From Victivallales bacterium (GTDB lineage: Bacteria > Verrucomicrobiota > Lentisphaeria > Oligosphaerales > Oligosphaeraceae), in assembly GCA_017431185.1 (NCBI GenBank), contig JAFRLP010000621.1, positions 1 through 16,420 of the forward strand: a stretch of 16,420 bases of DNA. Reading direction: 5' to 3'. Every line of letters begins with the position of its first letter. The first letter of the stretch is position 1. The notes beneath the pieces are model-generated. The model was not told where the DNA came from, did no database searches, and saw only the letters and a list, made by a program, of their open reading frames with translations. Made by a program: the position numbers and the translations under genes. Below, piece by piece: positions 1 through 7,812 of the stretch.

Positions 1-1179
1 TCAGGGTTGGCTTGCCAGAATCGCGGCGCCGACGGCTCCGGCGTAGCTGCGGTAGGGGGAGACCGTCACTGGAAGCCCCAGCGACTTCTCCAGCAGTTTG
101 GGGACGGACTCGCCCTCGGAGGGGCCGCCGCAAAGCACCAGGCGCGTGACCCCAGGGTGGCGGACAAATTTTTCACGGAAGCGGTCGATGATCTTCAGCA
201 GCATGGCACGGGACTCGGTGCCCGCCGTCAAGGCGTCAGCGTTGAACTGCCGATAGTTGTCGGAGGAGTCTCCATAGTGCGCCAGCACGAAGGAGGCGAG
301 TTCGCGCCCGATTTCGGCGACGGAGAACATGCCGCCCCAGCATCCGCCAGAGGCGGACTGGTAGCAGTCGCAAAGGTCGTAGTCAGGGATGTCGCGGCGG
401 TTTCGTGCGGCGTAGAAGCCCACCCAGCTGGTTCCGCAGCTCAACAGCAGCGCGCCCGGCGCGTCAATGTGTGCGGAGCGTGCGGCGGCGGGGTGGTCGA
501 AACTTCCGCCCACCACCTTGGTTGCGGGGGTCAGTTGACCGCCGCAGAGTTCTGGCCGCAGGGTGCCTATGAGTTCGCCGGGATTGACCAGCCGGGGCAG
601 TTGCCCCTCGTCCAGTCCGTAATGGTCGAGATAGGGCGCGTAGCGGCGTGCCTCCTGGTCAACCAGGTAGAACGGCGTGGCGTTGGAGTAGTCCAGGGCG
701 TGTATGCCGCACAGCCGCCAGGTCAGCCAGCAGTTGTTCATCGACACGGTGGAGGCGCGCAGGGTCTCTGGGGAGGTGCGCCGAAAATGCTCCAGGTGCA
801 TCAGGGGAAAGGTCGGAATGGCGGGCCACCCGCAGGTCGCGCGGACCGCCCACTCTGCGGGCGGACGCCAGTCGGTCAGCCGCTTGTCCAGCCAGCTGAT
901 GATGGGTGTGCGGGGGTTGCCATCCCCATCGCAAAGCAGTGTGTTGCCTGAGGCGGCGGCGAAGGCCATTCCGCCGACCGCCCCGTCCGACGCCTCGGCC
1001 AAATGGCGCAGAATGCGGTACACCTGCTCCTCGTAGCGCAGGGGGTCGATTTCGACGTGAGACGGTTTCGGATAATCCAGGGCCACCTTCTCATTGACGG
1101 TGCGGCGTATGCCAGTTGCGGCATCCCAGCAGACCCCTTTGATGGCGCTGGTGCCCAAGTCAAGACCGATGAAACTCAT
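1..1179 (-). CDS. FGGY-family carbohydrate kinase, short form, substrate unknown
   Basis: Predicted cytoplasmic ATP-dependent kinase of a sugar or polyol (392 aa). Visible motifs of the FGGY/actin-like ATPase fold: phosphate-1 loop DLGTSAIKG (residues 7-15), a W-x-D-x-R-like WLDKR (96-100), GGSFDHPAAA (224-233) in which D228 matches the usual catalytic base, phosphate-2 LLSCGTSWVG (245-254), and an adenosine-type LVLCGGPSEGESVPKL (347-362) with a closing AGAVGAAILA. The reading frame stays open far upstream, but the start at 1179 is preferred: AGGAGG lies 4 nt before ATG, and the ATG overlaps the aminotransferase stop as ATGA, which implies translational coupling. It is about 100 residues shorter than typical FGGY kinases (about 480-520 aa), yet both ATPase halves and a TGA stop are present, so it does not look truncated. 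The substrate cannot be read from the sequence. The fold is fairly sure, the specificity unknown. Confidence 0.88.
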   Translation of the reverse strand: MSFIGLDLGTSAIKGVCWDAATGIRRTVNEKVALDYPKPSHVEIDPLRYEEQVYRILRHLAEASDGAVGGMAFAAASGNTLLCDGDGNPRTPIISWLDKRLTDWRPPAEWAVRATCGWPAIPTFPLMHLEHFRRTSPETLRASTVSMNNCWLTWRLCGIHALDYSNATPFYLVDQEARRYAPYLDHYGLDEGQLPRLVNPGELIGTLRPELCGGQLTPATKVVGGSFDHPAAARSAHIDAPGALLLSCGTSWVGFYAARNRRDIPDYDLCDCYQSASGGCWGGMFSVAEIGRELASFVLAHYGDSSDNYRQFNADALTAGTESRAMLLKIIDRFREKFVRHPGVTRLVLCGGPSEGESVPKLLEKSLGLPVTVSPYRSYAGAVGAAILASQP

Positions 1180-2735
1180 TTCCCCTCCTGTTCCAAGGCG
1201 GAAAGCGTGGAGTCCATCGCCTGGGCGATGGCCTGCAACTGGCGTTCCGACGCGATGAGGGGTGGCTTGGTCAGGACAGCGGGCGGGCAATCCGCCGTGT
1301 AGGTCTGGCAACTGACGTCGATGCTGAAGTCGTGCCCCAGGCGCTGGCAGAAGGCGGTGGCGTGCGCCGCGTCCGCAAAGCAGAGGCATCCCAGCAGGCC
1401 GTCCCCCTCGGTTTTGGTGATGGTGGCGGGATGTTTCTGCGCCAGGGTGGCCAGAATCCCCTGCCATTGCCGTCCCCTCTCCTTTGTGTTTGCCGCGTTG
1501 TGCTCGGCGAAGCGGATGGTGACCAGGTATGCGAGGCTGGCCAGTTCCTCCTGTCCATTCGTGACCAATGCCCCGAACTGGTCGAGGTTGTCCATCGCGG
1601 CGCTGGCCAGGATTCGGGAGGCGGGGTACATTCCGCCGGGGAAGCCCTTGCCCACGGAGACGAAATCGGGATGGCAGCCGTACTCCCGGAAAAGGAAGAG
1701 GTCGGGAGACCACATGCAACTCTGGATTTCATCCACAAAGACCGGGATGTCGTGTTCCCGGCAGAGACGATGGCATGCGGAGACGTAGCCGTTGTCCAGC
1801 CGAATGCCGCCGTAGTTCATCAGCACGAGTTCGTGGATGAAGCCCGCCACCTTGGTGGAGCCGGTGTCATGGCGGGCGACCGCCTCCGCAAAGGCCGCAG
1901 GGTCATTGATGGGCACCGGCACGACTTTCAGCAGGCCGTGCTTCTCCATCATGCCGTACAGTTCCGGCCACATGCCTCGGGTCAGTTGGGTCAGCACGGT
2001 GGTGCCGTGGTAGTTGGCCTGGCGTCCGCCCTTGAAATCGGCCATCACCAGGAACACGGGAGTGCGCCCCGCATAGCGCGGAGCGGGGAAATGGGTGTGC
2101 AGGCGGTAGAAACGCGCCAGCATCATCTTGAAGGCGGCCTCGCAGGCGAGGCTGCCCGTCTCCAGATTGATGACCCGATTGAGCACGCCAGGCTCGTTGG
2201 AGGCCAGGACGTCCGCCAGGCCTGACTCGTCTCCCCGTTGCAGTCCATTGGCGATGCGGATGAGTTCGCGCTCCAGCAGTCTGGTGATGTGCCCCCGCGT
2301 GTTGTTGTGGGTGATGTTGGTGACGCCGATTCGGCTGGCGTTGCGCAACAGGGCATAGCCTGGGAAATTGTGCCCCAGGCTGGCCTGGTAATGTTCGCTT
2401 TTGCCGATGAAGGCCAGCCGTCCGTCCTCTCCCATGCGATAGGGCCCCAGGGTCGCCAGCGGCGCCGATGAACGGTGGAGGGCATGGTCGAAGGCGGCGG
2501 TGCCCGCTCCAGCCGAACTGCCCTCGAAAGGCGGGACCAGCGGCTTTCCCATCTGCCCTGCCAGGTCATCCAGGCGAGCCGCCAGTTCAGGCGGGAAGAA
2601 ATCCACGGGTTCATCGGCTATCTGGCGAAGCGCGGAAGCCTCCCCCAGCCCCAGTGCCTCTCCGGCGGCGCAGACAGCCGCGATGTATTCCGCCCCCACC
2701 AAGTCCGTGAGGGAAAGACGCAGGTTCTCAATCAT
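1176..2735 (-). CDS. Class III aminotransferase-fold PLP enzyme
   Basis: Predicted cytoplasmic PLP-dependent enzyme (519 aa), probably moving an amino group to or from an aldehyde or keto substrate. Class III landmarks in order: a HNNTRGHI segment (143-150), ETGSLACEAAFKM (192-204) resembling the G-[ST]-E-A-x-E-A-A-K cofactor/phosphate region, an FKGGRQANYHGTT stretch (234-246) like the family's YHGRT, VFVDEIQS (332-339) with D335 as the expected PLP-pyridine partner, and SVGKGFPGG (360-368) with K363 as the expected Schiff-base lysine. About 140 residues precede the first family motif, longer than usual (typical length 400-450 aa). Start chosen at 2735: AAGGAG lies 6 nt upstream. An in-frame TTG at 2765 falls inside the promoter/inverted-repeat region and is unlikely. 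It overlaps the kinase start by 4 nt, so the two are probably co-translated and act in one pathway. The substrate is not identifiable. Confidence 0.87.
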   Translation of the reverse strand: MIENLRLSLTDLVGAEYIAAVCAAGEALGLGEASALRQIADEPVDFFPPELAARLDDLAGQMGKPLVPPFEGSSAGAGTAAFDHALHRSSAPLATLGPYRMGEDGRLAFIGKSEHYQASLGHNFPGYALLRNASRIGVTNITHNNTRGHITRLLERELIRIANGLQRGDESGLADVLASNEPGVLNRVINLETGSLACEAAFKMMLARFYRLHTHFPAPRYAGRTPVFLVMADFKGGRQANYHGTTVLTQLTRGMWPELYGMMEKHGLLKVVPVPINDPAAFAEAVARHDTGSTKVAGFIHELVLMNYGGIRLDNGYVSACHRLCREHDIPVFVDEIQSCMWSPDLFLFREYGCHPDFVSVGKGFPGGMYPASRILASAAMDNLDQFGALVTNGQEELASLAYLVTIRFAEHNAANTKERGRQWQGILATLAQKHPATITKTEGDGLLGCLCFADAAHATAFCQRLGHDFSIDVSCQTYTADCPPAVLTKPPLIASERQLQAIAQAMDSTLSALEQEGK

Positions 2736-2750
2736 TTGCTTCTCCTTTTC

Positions 2751-2792
2751 TTTTGAGCGAATCAATCAATAAAATAAATATATCGCTCAAAA
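2751..2792. repeat. Perfect 10-bp inverted repeat, candidate operator
   Basis: TTTTGAGCGA (2751-2760) and its exact reverse complement TCGCTCAAAA (2783-2792) are separated by a 22-nt purely AT-rich loop containing only two non-A/T bases. The arm centres are 32 bp apart, close to three helical turns. One arm lies in the promoter spacer and the other in the leader just before the ribosome binding site. This geometry suits a dimeric or paired-site regulator. An mRNA hairpin is possible, but only part of the repeat would be transcribed if the predicted promoter is right. Confidence 0.6.
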
Positions 2793-2804
2793 CGGAGTTG
2801 TCAA
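2777..2804 (-). promoter_or_regulatory. Sigma70-like promoter of the aminotransferase-kinase operon
   Basis: On the minus strand, TTGACA (2804-2799, perfect -35) is followed by a 16-nt spacer and TATATT (2782-2777). This predicts a transcript start near 2770 and a leader of about 35 nt. The -35 lies in the gap after the sialidase stop (2831), so the pair can be expressed separately from the upstream operon. I saw no terminator between them, so read-through from upstream is also possible. Predicted from sequence only. Confidence 0.6.
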
Positions 2805-2830
2805 ATCCCCAGCAAGAAGATTTTCCGCCC

Positions 2831-3952
2831 CTATTCGGGATTGTCGCCGCAGAGACCGCATTTGTTCAGGGTCGGGCAGCAGGCACAGGGACGGGCCGGC
2901 GCGGCATGGTCAAGTCTCAAGGCATAGCCTCGGATTTGTCCGCGCTCCAGTTGGTCGTCCACGATGTAGTTGGCGATGTAGAGCGCCCCGTCCGGAAACT
3001 GAATCCATCCAGAGTACCCCGTGTCGGCCTTAGGCGCGGAGTCGTAGTCGATTGGGATGATGCGGACTCTGGCCTGGTTGCGCGTCGAGGCCAGCACGGC
3101 TCGGCGGTCAGTGACGGCTGCGAAGAAATTCTGGGCGCCATTGCCCATTCCTCCGGCGCCGCCTTGGCAGAAGCGGAAGGTGATGAACACCCTACCGTCC
3201 TGAAGCAGACCGGCGACAGGGCGGTGACAGCCGGGAAGCGGGAAGGGAGTGACGGGTCCCCAGGTCTCTCCGTTGTCATGGGAAATTGTCTTCTGGCAGT
3301 CGTAGCCCAACTGGGAATTTTCCCGAAGGAACGCGGCAATCGTCCCCCCGCCCAGCGGAAGCATCGAGACCTCGCACAGTTTCAGTGCGGGGTCACTGGC
3401 CACCAGGACAGGCGCACTCCAGTTTTTCCCCTGGTCGTCCGAGTAGCAGAGATATTCGGACCACCTTCCGTCCAGCGGCTGCTGGGCGGCGAAAAGCCAG
3501 CGTCCGGTTTCCAGTTCACACAGTTTGTCGGGGACGATTCCGCGCAGGGGAATTTCCACGGGGGCCGCCCAGGTTTTGCCGTTGTCGCCGGAAAGCCAAA
3601 GAACGTTCACGGCCTGCTCGGAGAACTGTTCGCCAGCGGCAGGGATTCGGTCGCAGACAATCGCCAGGCGTCCGTCCCGCAGGCGTGAGATGCGCGGGCA
3701 GTTGTAGTAGTACGGCAGCCCGTCCGTGGCCTCGGTGAGGGGAGCCTTCGGTGACCAGGTGCGTCCGCGGTCTTCCGAACGGCATAGCATGAGCCGGGTA
3801 TGGCTGCGGTTGCAGTGGTGCGTGCATTCGTTGAAGACGCAGAGCAGCGCCCCGTCACTGGCCAAGGTCAGGTCTGGCCAGGCATGGTACCAGCGTTCAT
3901 CCCTGCTGATGGTATATTTTTCGAGCTGCATCGTTCTGCAATTGCCTCTCAT
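2831..3952 (-). CDS. Sialidase-like six-bladed beta-propeller protein (four Asp boxes)
   Basis: Predicted member of the sialidase/neuraminidase superfamily (373 aa). Four Asp boxes, S-x-D-x-G-x-[TN]-W, are seen: SEDRGRTW (59-66), SGDNGKTW (121-128), SDDQGKNW (171-178), SHDNGETW (224-231). Family-like segments include FLRENSQ (208-214), CHRPVAG (242-248) and TGYSGWIQFPDGALY (311-325). No signal peptide is visible, so it would act inside the cell unless exported otherwise. Its ATG (3952-3950) overlaps the upstream gene's TGA as ATGA, which favours this start; ATG at 3931 is an alternative. The last 20 residues are cysteine-rich (C-x-C-C-x5-C-x2-C at 356-368), which is odd for the family. True sialidase activity is not established: the fold is shared with enzymes acting on other sugars. 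Fold confident, substrate not. Confidence 0.85.
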   Translation of the reverse strand: MRGNCRTMQLEKYTISRDERWYHAWPDLTLASDGALLCVFNECTHHCNRSHTRLMLCRSEDRGRTWSPKAPLTEATDGLPYYYNCPRISRLRDGRLAIVCDRIPAAGEQFSEQAVNVLWLSGDNGKTWAAPVEIPLRGIVPDKLCELETGRWLFAAQQPLDGRWSEYLCYSDDQGKNWSAPVLVASDPALKLCEVSMLPLGGGTIAAFLRENSQLGYDCQKTISHDNGETWGPVTPFPLPGCHRPVAGLLQDGRVFITFRFCQGGAGGMGNGAQNFFAAVTDRRAVLASTRNQARVRIIPIDYDSAPKADTGYSGWIQFPDGALYIANYIVDDQLERGQIRGYALRLDHAAPARPCACCPTLNKCGLCGDNPE

Positions 3953-6858
3953 TCGAGTTCAAATCTTCCGTACACCTTCACATTGTCCGTGCCGCCTCCC
4001 GAACTCCAGAGGGAGTGTTCGGGCTGGAACTGTCGGTCATCGGGATTGCTCTTGCTGTAGTGGTTGCGGCAGAAGTTGGCGAGCAGCCAGCGTCGGCCAT
4101 CCACCTGGTTGACACGGATCACCTTGAGCGGAATGGCGATTTCCATTGTCCATTCGGGCGCGCAGGCGGAAGTGGCGAATTCGACGGGCGGATTCCAGGG
4201 GCACGCCTTGGCAAAGTCGAATTTGGCGATGTCGCTGGTCCAACGTGCATCAAAGAGTTTGTTCTCTGGCGCAATGATAAACTGGTCCCGGTCGCCATTG
4301 GGGGCGGCGAAGAGCAGTTCTACGCTTTCCCCCTTCCAGAGGAAGGCGTCACGTCCCCATTCCTGATTGACAAACTTGATTTCCCGTTTCGGGTCAATGG
4401 GATGGGCCACGGCAGCGACGTACAAATTCTGACCATCCTGTTTCAGCAGCAACTCTGTTCTTGCCTGGACCTGCTCGTGGCCAAGCAGACCACCAAACCC
4501 GTCAATGCGCACGGCATCCTGCCATTCCTGAGGATTGACCTGACCGTCAATGACGGGCGCGGGCGTTCTGGGCAGCGTGAAGGAGGGGATGGTTATCTTC
4601 TTGGCTGCAAGGCTGCGGAATACCCTGCTGTTGTGCTCGACGCGGGCATACGCCTCCAATAACTTTCCCACCCGCCACTCGTATGGCTGCTGGCCGCGAG
4701 TTTTGTCCGCCACACGGCGCAGCAACGCCATCATGCGGTCAACGAAATCAGGCGGATAGGTGTGTGTCCAGGAGGTCTCGTGGCTTTTGACCTGCTCGCC
4801 GGCCACAGTCCAGACCGAGTGGAGCCAGGCCTCCTCCATGGCGGTGTGGAACTCACGGATTTCCGGCTCGGCGGGCCCGAAGAAATCGCGGAAATAGCGC
4901 TCCAGTTCACCGTCAACGTCGGTGGAGATGTTCCACATCAGTTTTCCCGCGATGTAGAGCGTGGGGAGGTCCAGGGGCCAGTCCGCCCATGAGCGGACAT
5001 CCTTGCCCTGATAGTCATAGCAAGGCAATTCCAAGGCTCGTCCGCGGACATAGGCGCAGTCCAGCATATAGAGTTCCTGCAACTGGCGGGCATAGACTGC
5101 GGGTGTGCCGTAGGTGCCGTACTTGATGCGGTTGACGTCCCAGTATTCCCAGGCATAGAGGACAGCGCCCGTCTTCGCCCAGGCCTGGATTTGGCTCTGC
5201 CATCCCTCCTTGCAGCGATTGCTTCCCTGGGGAGATGGATTGAGGCAGAGGGTCACAGCCACATTCGGCTCAATCGGAAAATCCGGCGGCAGGCGATAAT
5301 CCGAATATGCGCAGCATTTGACATATTTGCCAGGGCACTCCTTGGCGACCAGTCTGGCGACGGCGTTCACATACGCCCAGACCGCATTGGAGTGAATGCC
5401 GTCAGGTCCCTTTTCCGGCGTCGCGGTCCTGGCGCAGTTTTCGCAGCGGCAGAAATAAAGCGTGTTGCTGTCCCCAGGCATTGCAGGACGGAACTTGGCA
5501 CTGGGATGCGCCTGGAAGAACTCGATGATGTCCCTGGCGGAGAGTTCGATGGTCTTCGGATTGGTCAGGCACAGATGGATGCCCTCCAAACCGTTCACCT
5601 TGCGCTCGCCGTTGGACTGGAGAGCAAACAGTTCTGGTTGGTCAGCGTGCTTTTGGGGCCAGTCCTGAAAACTGTGCATCCCGATTGGGGATGGGTCGGC
5701 TCCTCCAGAACGGATGCGACGATGCCAACGGTAAATCACGTCATTCGGCAAATCCTTGTCCAAAGAGTGTTCGAAAAAGTGGGTGCGGCAGGAATAGGTG
5801 GGTTTGCCGCAATCATACAGTCTGGGCCGAATGGCCAGGTCACGGACTGGCGGCGCCAGCGTTCCATTTTCGCCTGGCCAGAACCAGCGCGCGCCAAAGT
5901 GGCGTTCCAGGAACTCGTACGCCGCGAACAGCGTCCCCAAAGGCATGACCGCCCGTGAAAGGATGCCCTTGCGGCGCGCATGCGGCTGGTCTCCGCCGGA
6001 GATGATGACATCCTCCCCAACGCGGATGTTGCACCAGGCGTCCGGCGAGAACATGGCAGGATGGCAGTCATACCGTCGGCTCAGGCTCGTGTCGCCCACC
6101 CAGATGGCGGGGCCAGGGCGCTTTGCTCCACGCAGAATGGGCGGGCGCGTCCCTGTCGCCAAAAAGGCGTGCTCCTGGATTTCCTCCGCCGCAAACAGCG
6201 CCACGTCGTTTGGGGATTCTGCGACAACGATACTGAACAGCGGTCGGCCATCCTTGACCAGGGGAAGCGGTTCCCTGTCGTGCAATTGCGCGACGCCGAT
6301 GCTTTCGCCGGGGATTTCCCTCATGCCCTCGCCACCGCCCTCCTCGGCGCGGATTTCATCAAGAAGCCACACGGTGGGGGGAGTTGTGCCAGTACAGTAG
6401 ATTCCAGCCTGGACATTGACATTGTCAATGCCCTCGACATTCGGGATAAGGCAGGATATCTCGGCATCGTGCCATACGCCGTCCACGGGGTAATTCAGTG
6501 TGATGGAATTAACGCATACAGGTGCCTTGTCGCCCAGCACCCTGAAGGAGAGCGACAGCGGATCAGTGCCAGCCATGCGCCTGACTTTCATCCGTGCCGT
6601 AATGTTCTTGCCCAGATAAGGGGCAAGTTGATTCTTGTAGAGAATGTAGAAACTGCGGCTGACGATGGCCCTGCCGTCAGGCGAATTGGGCTTCGAGGCG
6701 TCCAGGCGGCACGATGGCGCAACCGAATAGAATACCTCCTGTTCCTGCAGGTCAGACGGCAATTTGGCGAAGCCCTGCCTGAACTCCTTGGGAAGGACGG
6801 CGCCCGCGGCCAGCAGGGGAGGGAGAACCGCAAGGAGCAGAAATGCGTTTTTCTTCAT
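3949..6858 (-). CDS. Secreted DUF4838-type protein with C-terminal CBM9-like domain
   Basis: Large predicted exported protein (969 aa). An N-terminal signal peptide is clear: MKKN, then a hydrophobic run ending LLAAGA near residue 20. Residues about 20-175 look like a beta-rich, carbohydrate-binding-type domain. About 190-340 (for example LFSIVVAESPND, FAAEEIQ, GTLFAAYEFLERHFGARWFWPG) matches the alpha-glucuronidase N-terminal-like region that usually precedes DUF4838. About 350-640 is the DUF4838-type core, with a CRCENC cluster (470-475) and WEYWD (570-574). About 765-969 begins PVIDGQVNPQEWQDA, as in CBM9-like domains. It starts 3 nt after the prepilin-like gene's stop and overlaps the sialidase-like start, so it is mid-operon. 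The likely role is extracytoplasmic glycan binding or hydrolysis, inferred from domain relatives; DUF4838 itself has no firmly assigned reaction that I know of. Domain boundaries are approximate. Confidence 0.85.
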   Translation of the reverse strand: MKKNAFLLLAVLPPLLAAGAVLPKEFRQGFAKLPSDLQEQEVFYSVAPSCRLDASKPNSPDGRAIVSRSFYILYKNQLAPYLGKNITARMKVRRMAGTDPLSLSFRVLGDKAPVCVNSITLNYPVDGVWHDAEISCLIPNVEGIDNVNVQAGIYCTGTTPPTVWLLDEIRAEEGGGEGMREIPGESIGVAQLHDREPLPLVKDGRPLFSIVVAESPNDVALFAAEEIQEHAFLATGTRPPILRGAKRPGPAIWVGDTSLSRRYDCHPAMFSPDAWCNIRVGEDVIISGGDQPHARRKGILSRAVMPLGTLFAAYEFLERHFGARWFWPGENGTLAPPVRDLAIRPRLYDCGKPTYSCRTHFFEHSLDKDLPNDVIYRWHRRIRSGGADPSPIGMHSFQDWPQKHADQPELFALQSNGERKVNGLEGIHLCLTNPKTIELSARDIIEFFQAHPSAKFRPAMPGDSNTLYFCRCENCARTATPEKGPDGIHSNAVWAYVNAVARLVAKECPGKYVKCCAYSDYRLPPDFPIEPNVAVTLCLNPSPQGSNRCKEGWQSQIQAWAKTGAVLYAWEYWDVNRIKYGTYGTPAVYARQLQELYMLDCAYVRGRALELPCYDYQGKDVRSWADWPLDLPTLYIAGKLMWNISTDVDGELERYFRDFFGPAEPEIREFHTAMEEAWLHSVWTVAGEQVKSHETSWTHTYPPDFVDRMMALLRRVADKTRGQQPYEWRVGKLLEAYARVEHNSRVFRSLAAKKITIPSFTLPRTPAPVIDGQVNPQEWQDAVRIDGFGGLLGHEQVQARTELLLKQDGQNLYVAAVAHPIDPKREIKFVNQEWGRDAFLWKGESVELLFAAPNGDRDQFIIAPENKLFDARWTSDIAKFDFAKACPWNPPVEFATSACAPEWTMEIAIPLKVIRVNQVDGRRWLLANFCRNHYSKSNPDDRQFQPEHSLWSSGGGTDNVKVYGRFELE

Positions 6859-6861
6859 GTC

Positions 6862-7659
6862 TCACCAGTCCTTGTTGCCGTCTTCGGGGAACCACAAGTA
6901 AGAGTAGAGAAGGATGGCTGTGTGCTGCTGCCCCGATATGGGAATCCGGGTGCCAAGTACATTTTCCACGTGCCCATCCAGGAAGGAGATATTGAGCGTG
7001 GAGGCATTGTTCACGGCCCAGGAGTCATTGGCGCCGAAGGACGCGGGCCTGCCATGCGGAAAACGCGGGTAGGTCGAGCCGGAGGTGCTTAAAGTGCAGG
7101 TGTAGTTGACGGTGGCCGCACTCCCCTCCATGACGTATGCGCTCTTGGAGGGCGCCTTGATGTTCGCCTGCGTGGTTGTGCCTCGGGTTGTCTTGAAGAC
7201 CCAACTGCAGCCGAAATAGTATCCGCTGGCGGTGTTGATGATGCCTTCGCGGACGGTCGGGTCAACGGAAGGGCAGGCCAGCGGATGCCGATGCCATACC
7301 TTGGTCGTCGTGTGGTGCAGCCAACCGCCGACGGGGGCCATGCTGTTGATGCCGAGGAAATTCGGAAGCATGCCCTTCAGGCCAACGCTGCTGTTGCTGG
7401 TCGCCCCCGCCCAGACGATGTACTCGGACTCGCTTTGCTTCTGGCTGGGCGCGCTGTACATCGGGGTGAGCCGCCCCTCGTACTCGTCGCTGTACAACAT
7501 TCCCGCCAGGCCAATTTGCTTGAAGTTGCTGACACACGCCATGGTCCGCGACTTCTCGCGCGCCTTGCCCAAGGCCGGCAGCAGCATCGCCGCAAGTATG
7601 GCGATTATCGCGATAACGACAAGCAACTCAATTAAAGTGAACGTTCTTTCACATTTCAT
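6862..7659 (-). CDS. Prepilin-type N-terminal cleavage/methylation protein (pseudopilin-like)
   Basis: Predicted type IV prepilin-like protein (265 aa). The N-terminus [13 protein letters not shown] plus a continuous hydrophobic helix (to about residue 30) is the class III prepilin signal, with Glu at +5 after the expected cleavage before F7. The -1 residue is Thr rather than the usual Gly or Ala. The C-terminal half carries [10 protein letters not shown] (199-208) and [10 protein letters not shown] (223-232), the LDGH signature seen in the many such proteins of Lentisphaerota and Planctomycetota. Start chosen at 7659: AGGAGA lies 6 nt upstream, and the longer frame to 7761 would begin inside the promoter. 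It is first in an operon with the DUF4838-type and sialidase-like genes. No pilus assembly or prepilin peptidase genes are nearby. A cell-surface role linked to glycan use is inference. Confidence 0.9.
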   Translation of the reverse strand: MKCERTFTLIELLVVIAIIAILAAMLLPALGKAREKSRTMACVSNFKQIGLAGMLYSDEYEGRLTPMYSAPSQKQSESEYIVWAGATSNSSVGLKGMLPNFLGINSMAPVGGWLHHTTTKVWHRHPLACPSVDPTVREGIINTASGYYFGCSWVFKTTRGTTTQANIKAPSKSAYVMEGSAATVNYTCTLSTSGSTYPRFPHGRPASFGANDSWAVNNASTLNISFLDGHVENVLGTRIPISGQQHTAILLYSYLWFPEDGNKDW

Positions 7660-7732
7660 GGGATGTCTCCTGATTTCCGAAATGAGAGAAAATTCAGTTC
7701 TCCGTGGATTGAAGAAAAGGATTTTGCTGTAT

Positions 7733-7761
7733 ATTATACGATGGAAATGGCGCATTTGCAA
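7733..7761 (-). promoter_or_regulatory. Sigma70-like promoter of the prepilin-DUF4838-sialidase operon
   Basis: On the minus strand, TTGCAA (7761-7756) is followed by a 17-nt spacer and perfect TATAAT (7738-7733), giving a predicted start near 7726 and a leader of about 66 nt. The spacer holds an imperfect palindrome, AAATG-GCG-CATTT (7745-7757), a possible regulator site. The leader contains a weak 5-bp stem (GAGAA/TTCTC, 7685-7701). Confidence 0.6.
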
Positions 7762-7786
7762 TGATACAGAAAACCCTTTTTATGAT
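7756..7786 (+). promoter_or_regulatory. Candidate promoter of the AraC-family gene
   Basis: TTGCAA is its own reverse complement, so 7756-7761 can also serve the plus strand. TATGAT follows at 7781-7786 with a 19-nt spacer, longer than the ideal 17. The divergent promoters would then share one -35 and exclude each other. This is a weaker match than the minus-strand promoter. Confidence 0.35.
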
Positions 7787-7812
7787 AATTTTTTACCAGG
7801 TGGAACCGAAAG

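Noticed and set aside
1180..1719. Upstream extension of the FGGY kinase to a 572-residue protein
   Set aside because: The extra part lies wholly within the aminotransferase gene in another frame and is R/P/G-rich without motifs. The ATG at 1179 has AGGAGG and begins exactly at the conserved fold start.
2753..3688. 311-codon plus-strand frame opposite the sialidase-like gene
   Set aside because: Antisense to a gene with four Asp boxes; its start lies inside the promoter and inverted-repeat region.
5980..7092. 370-codon plus-strand frame opposite the DUF4838-type and prepilin-like genes
   Set aside because: It crosses two well-supported minus-strand genes and has no recognisable motif.
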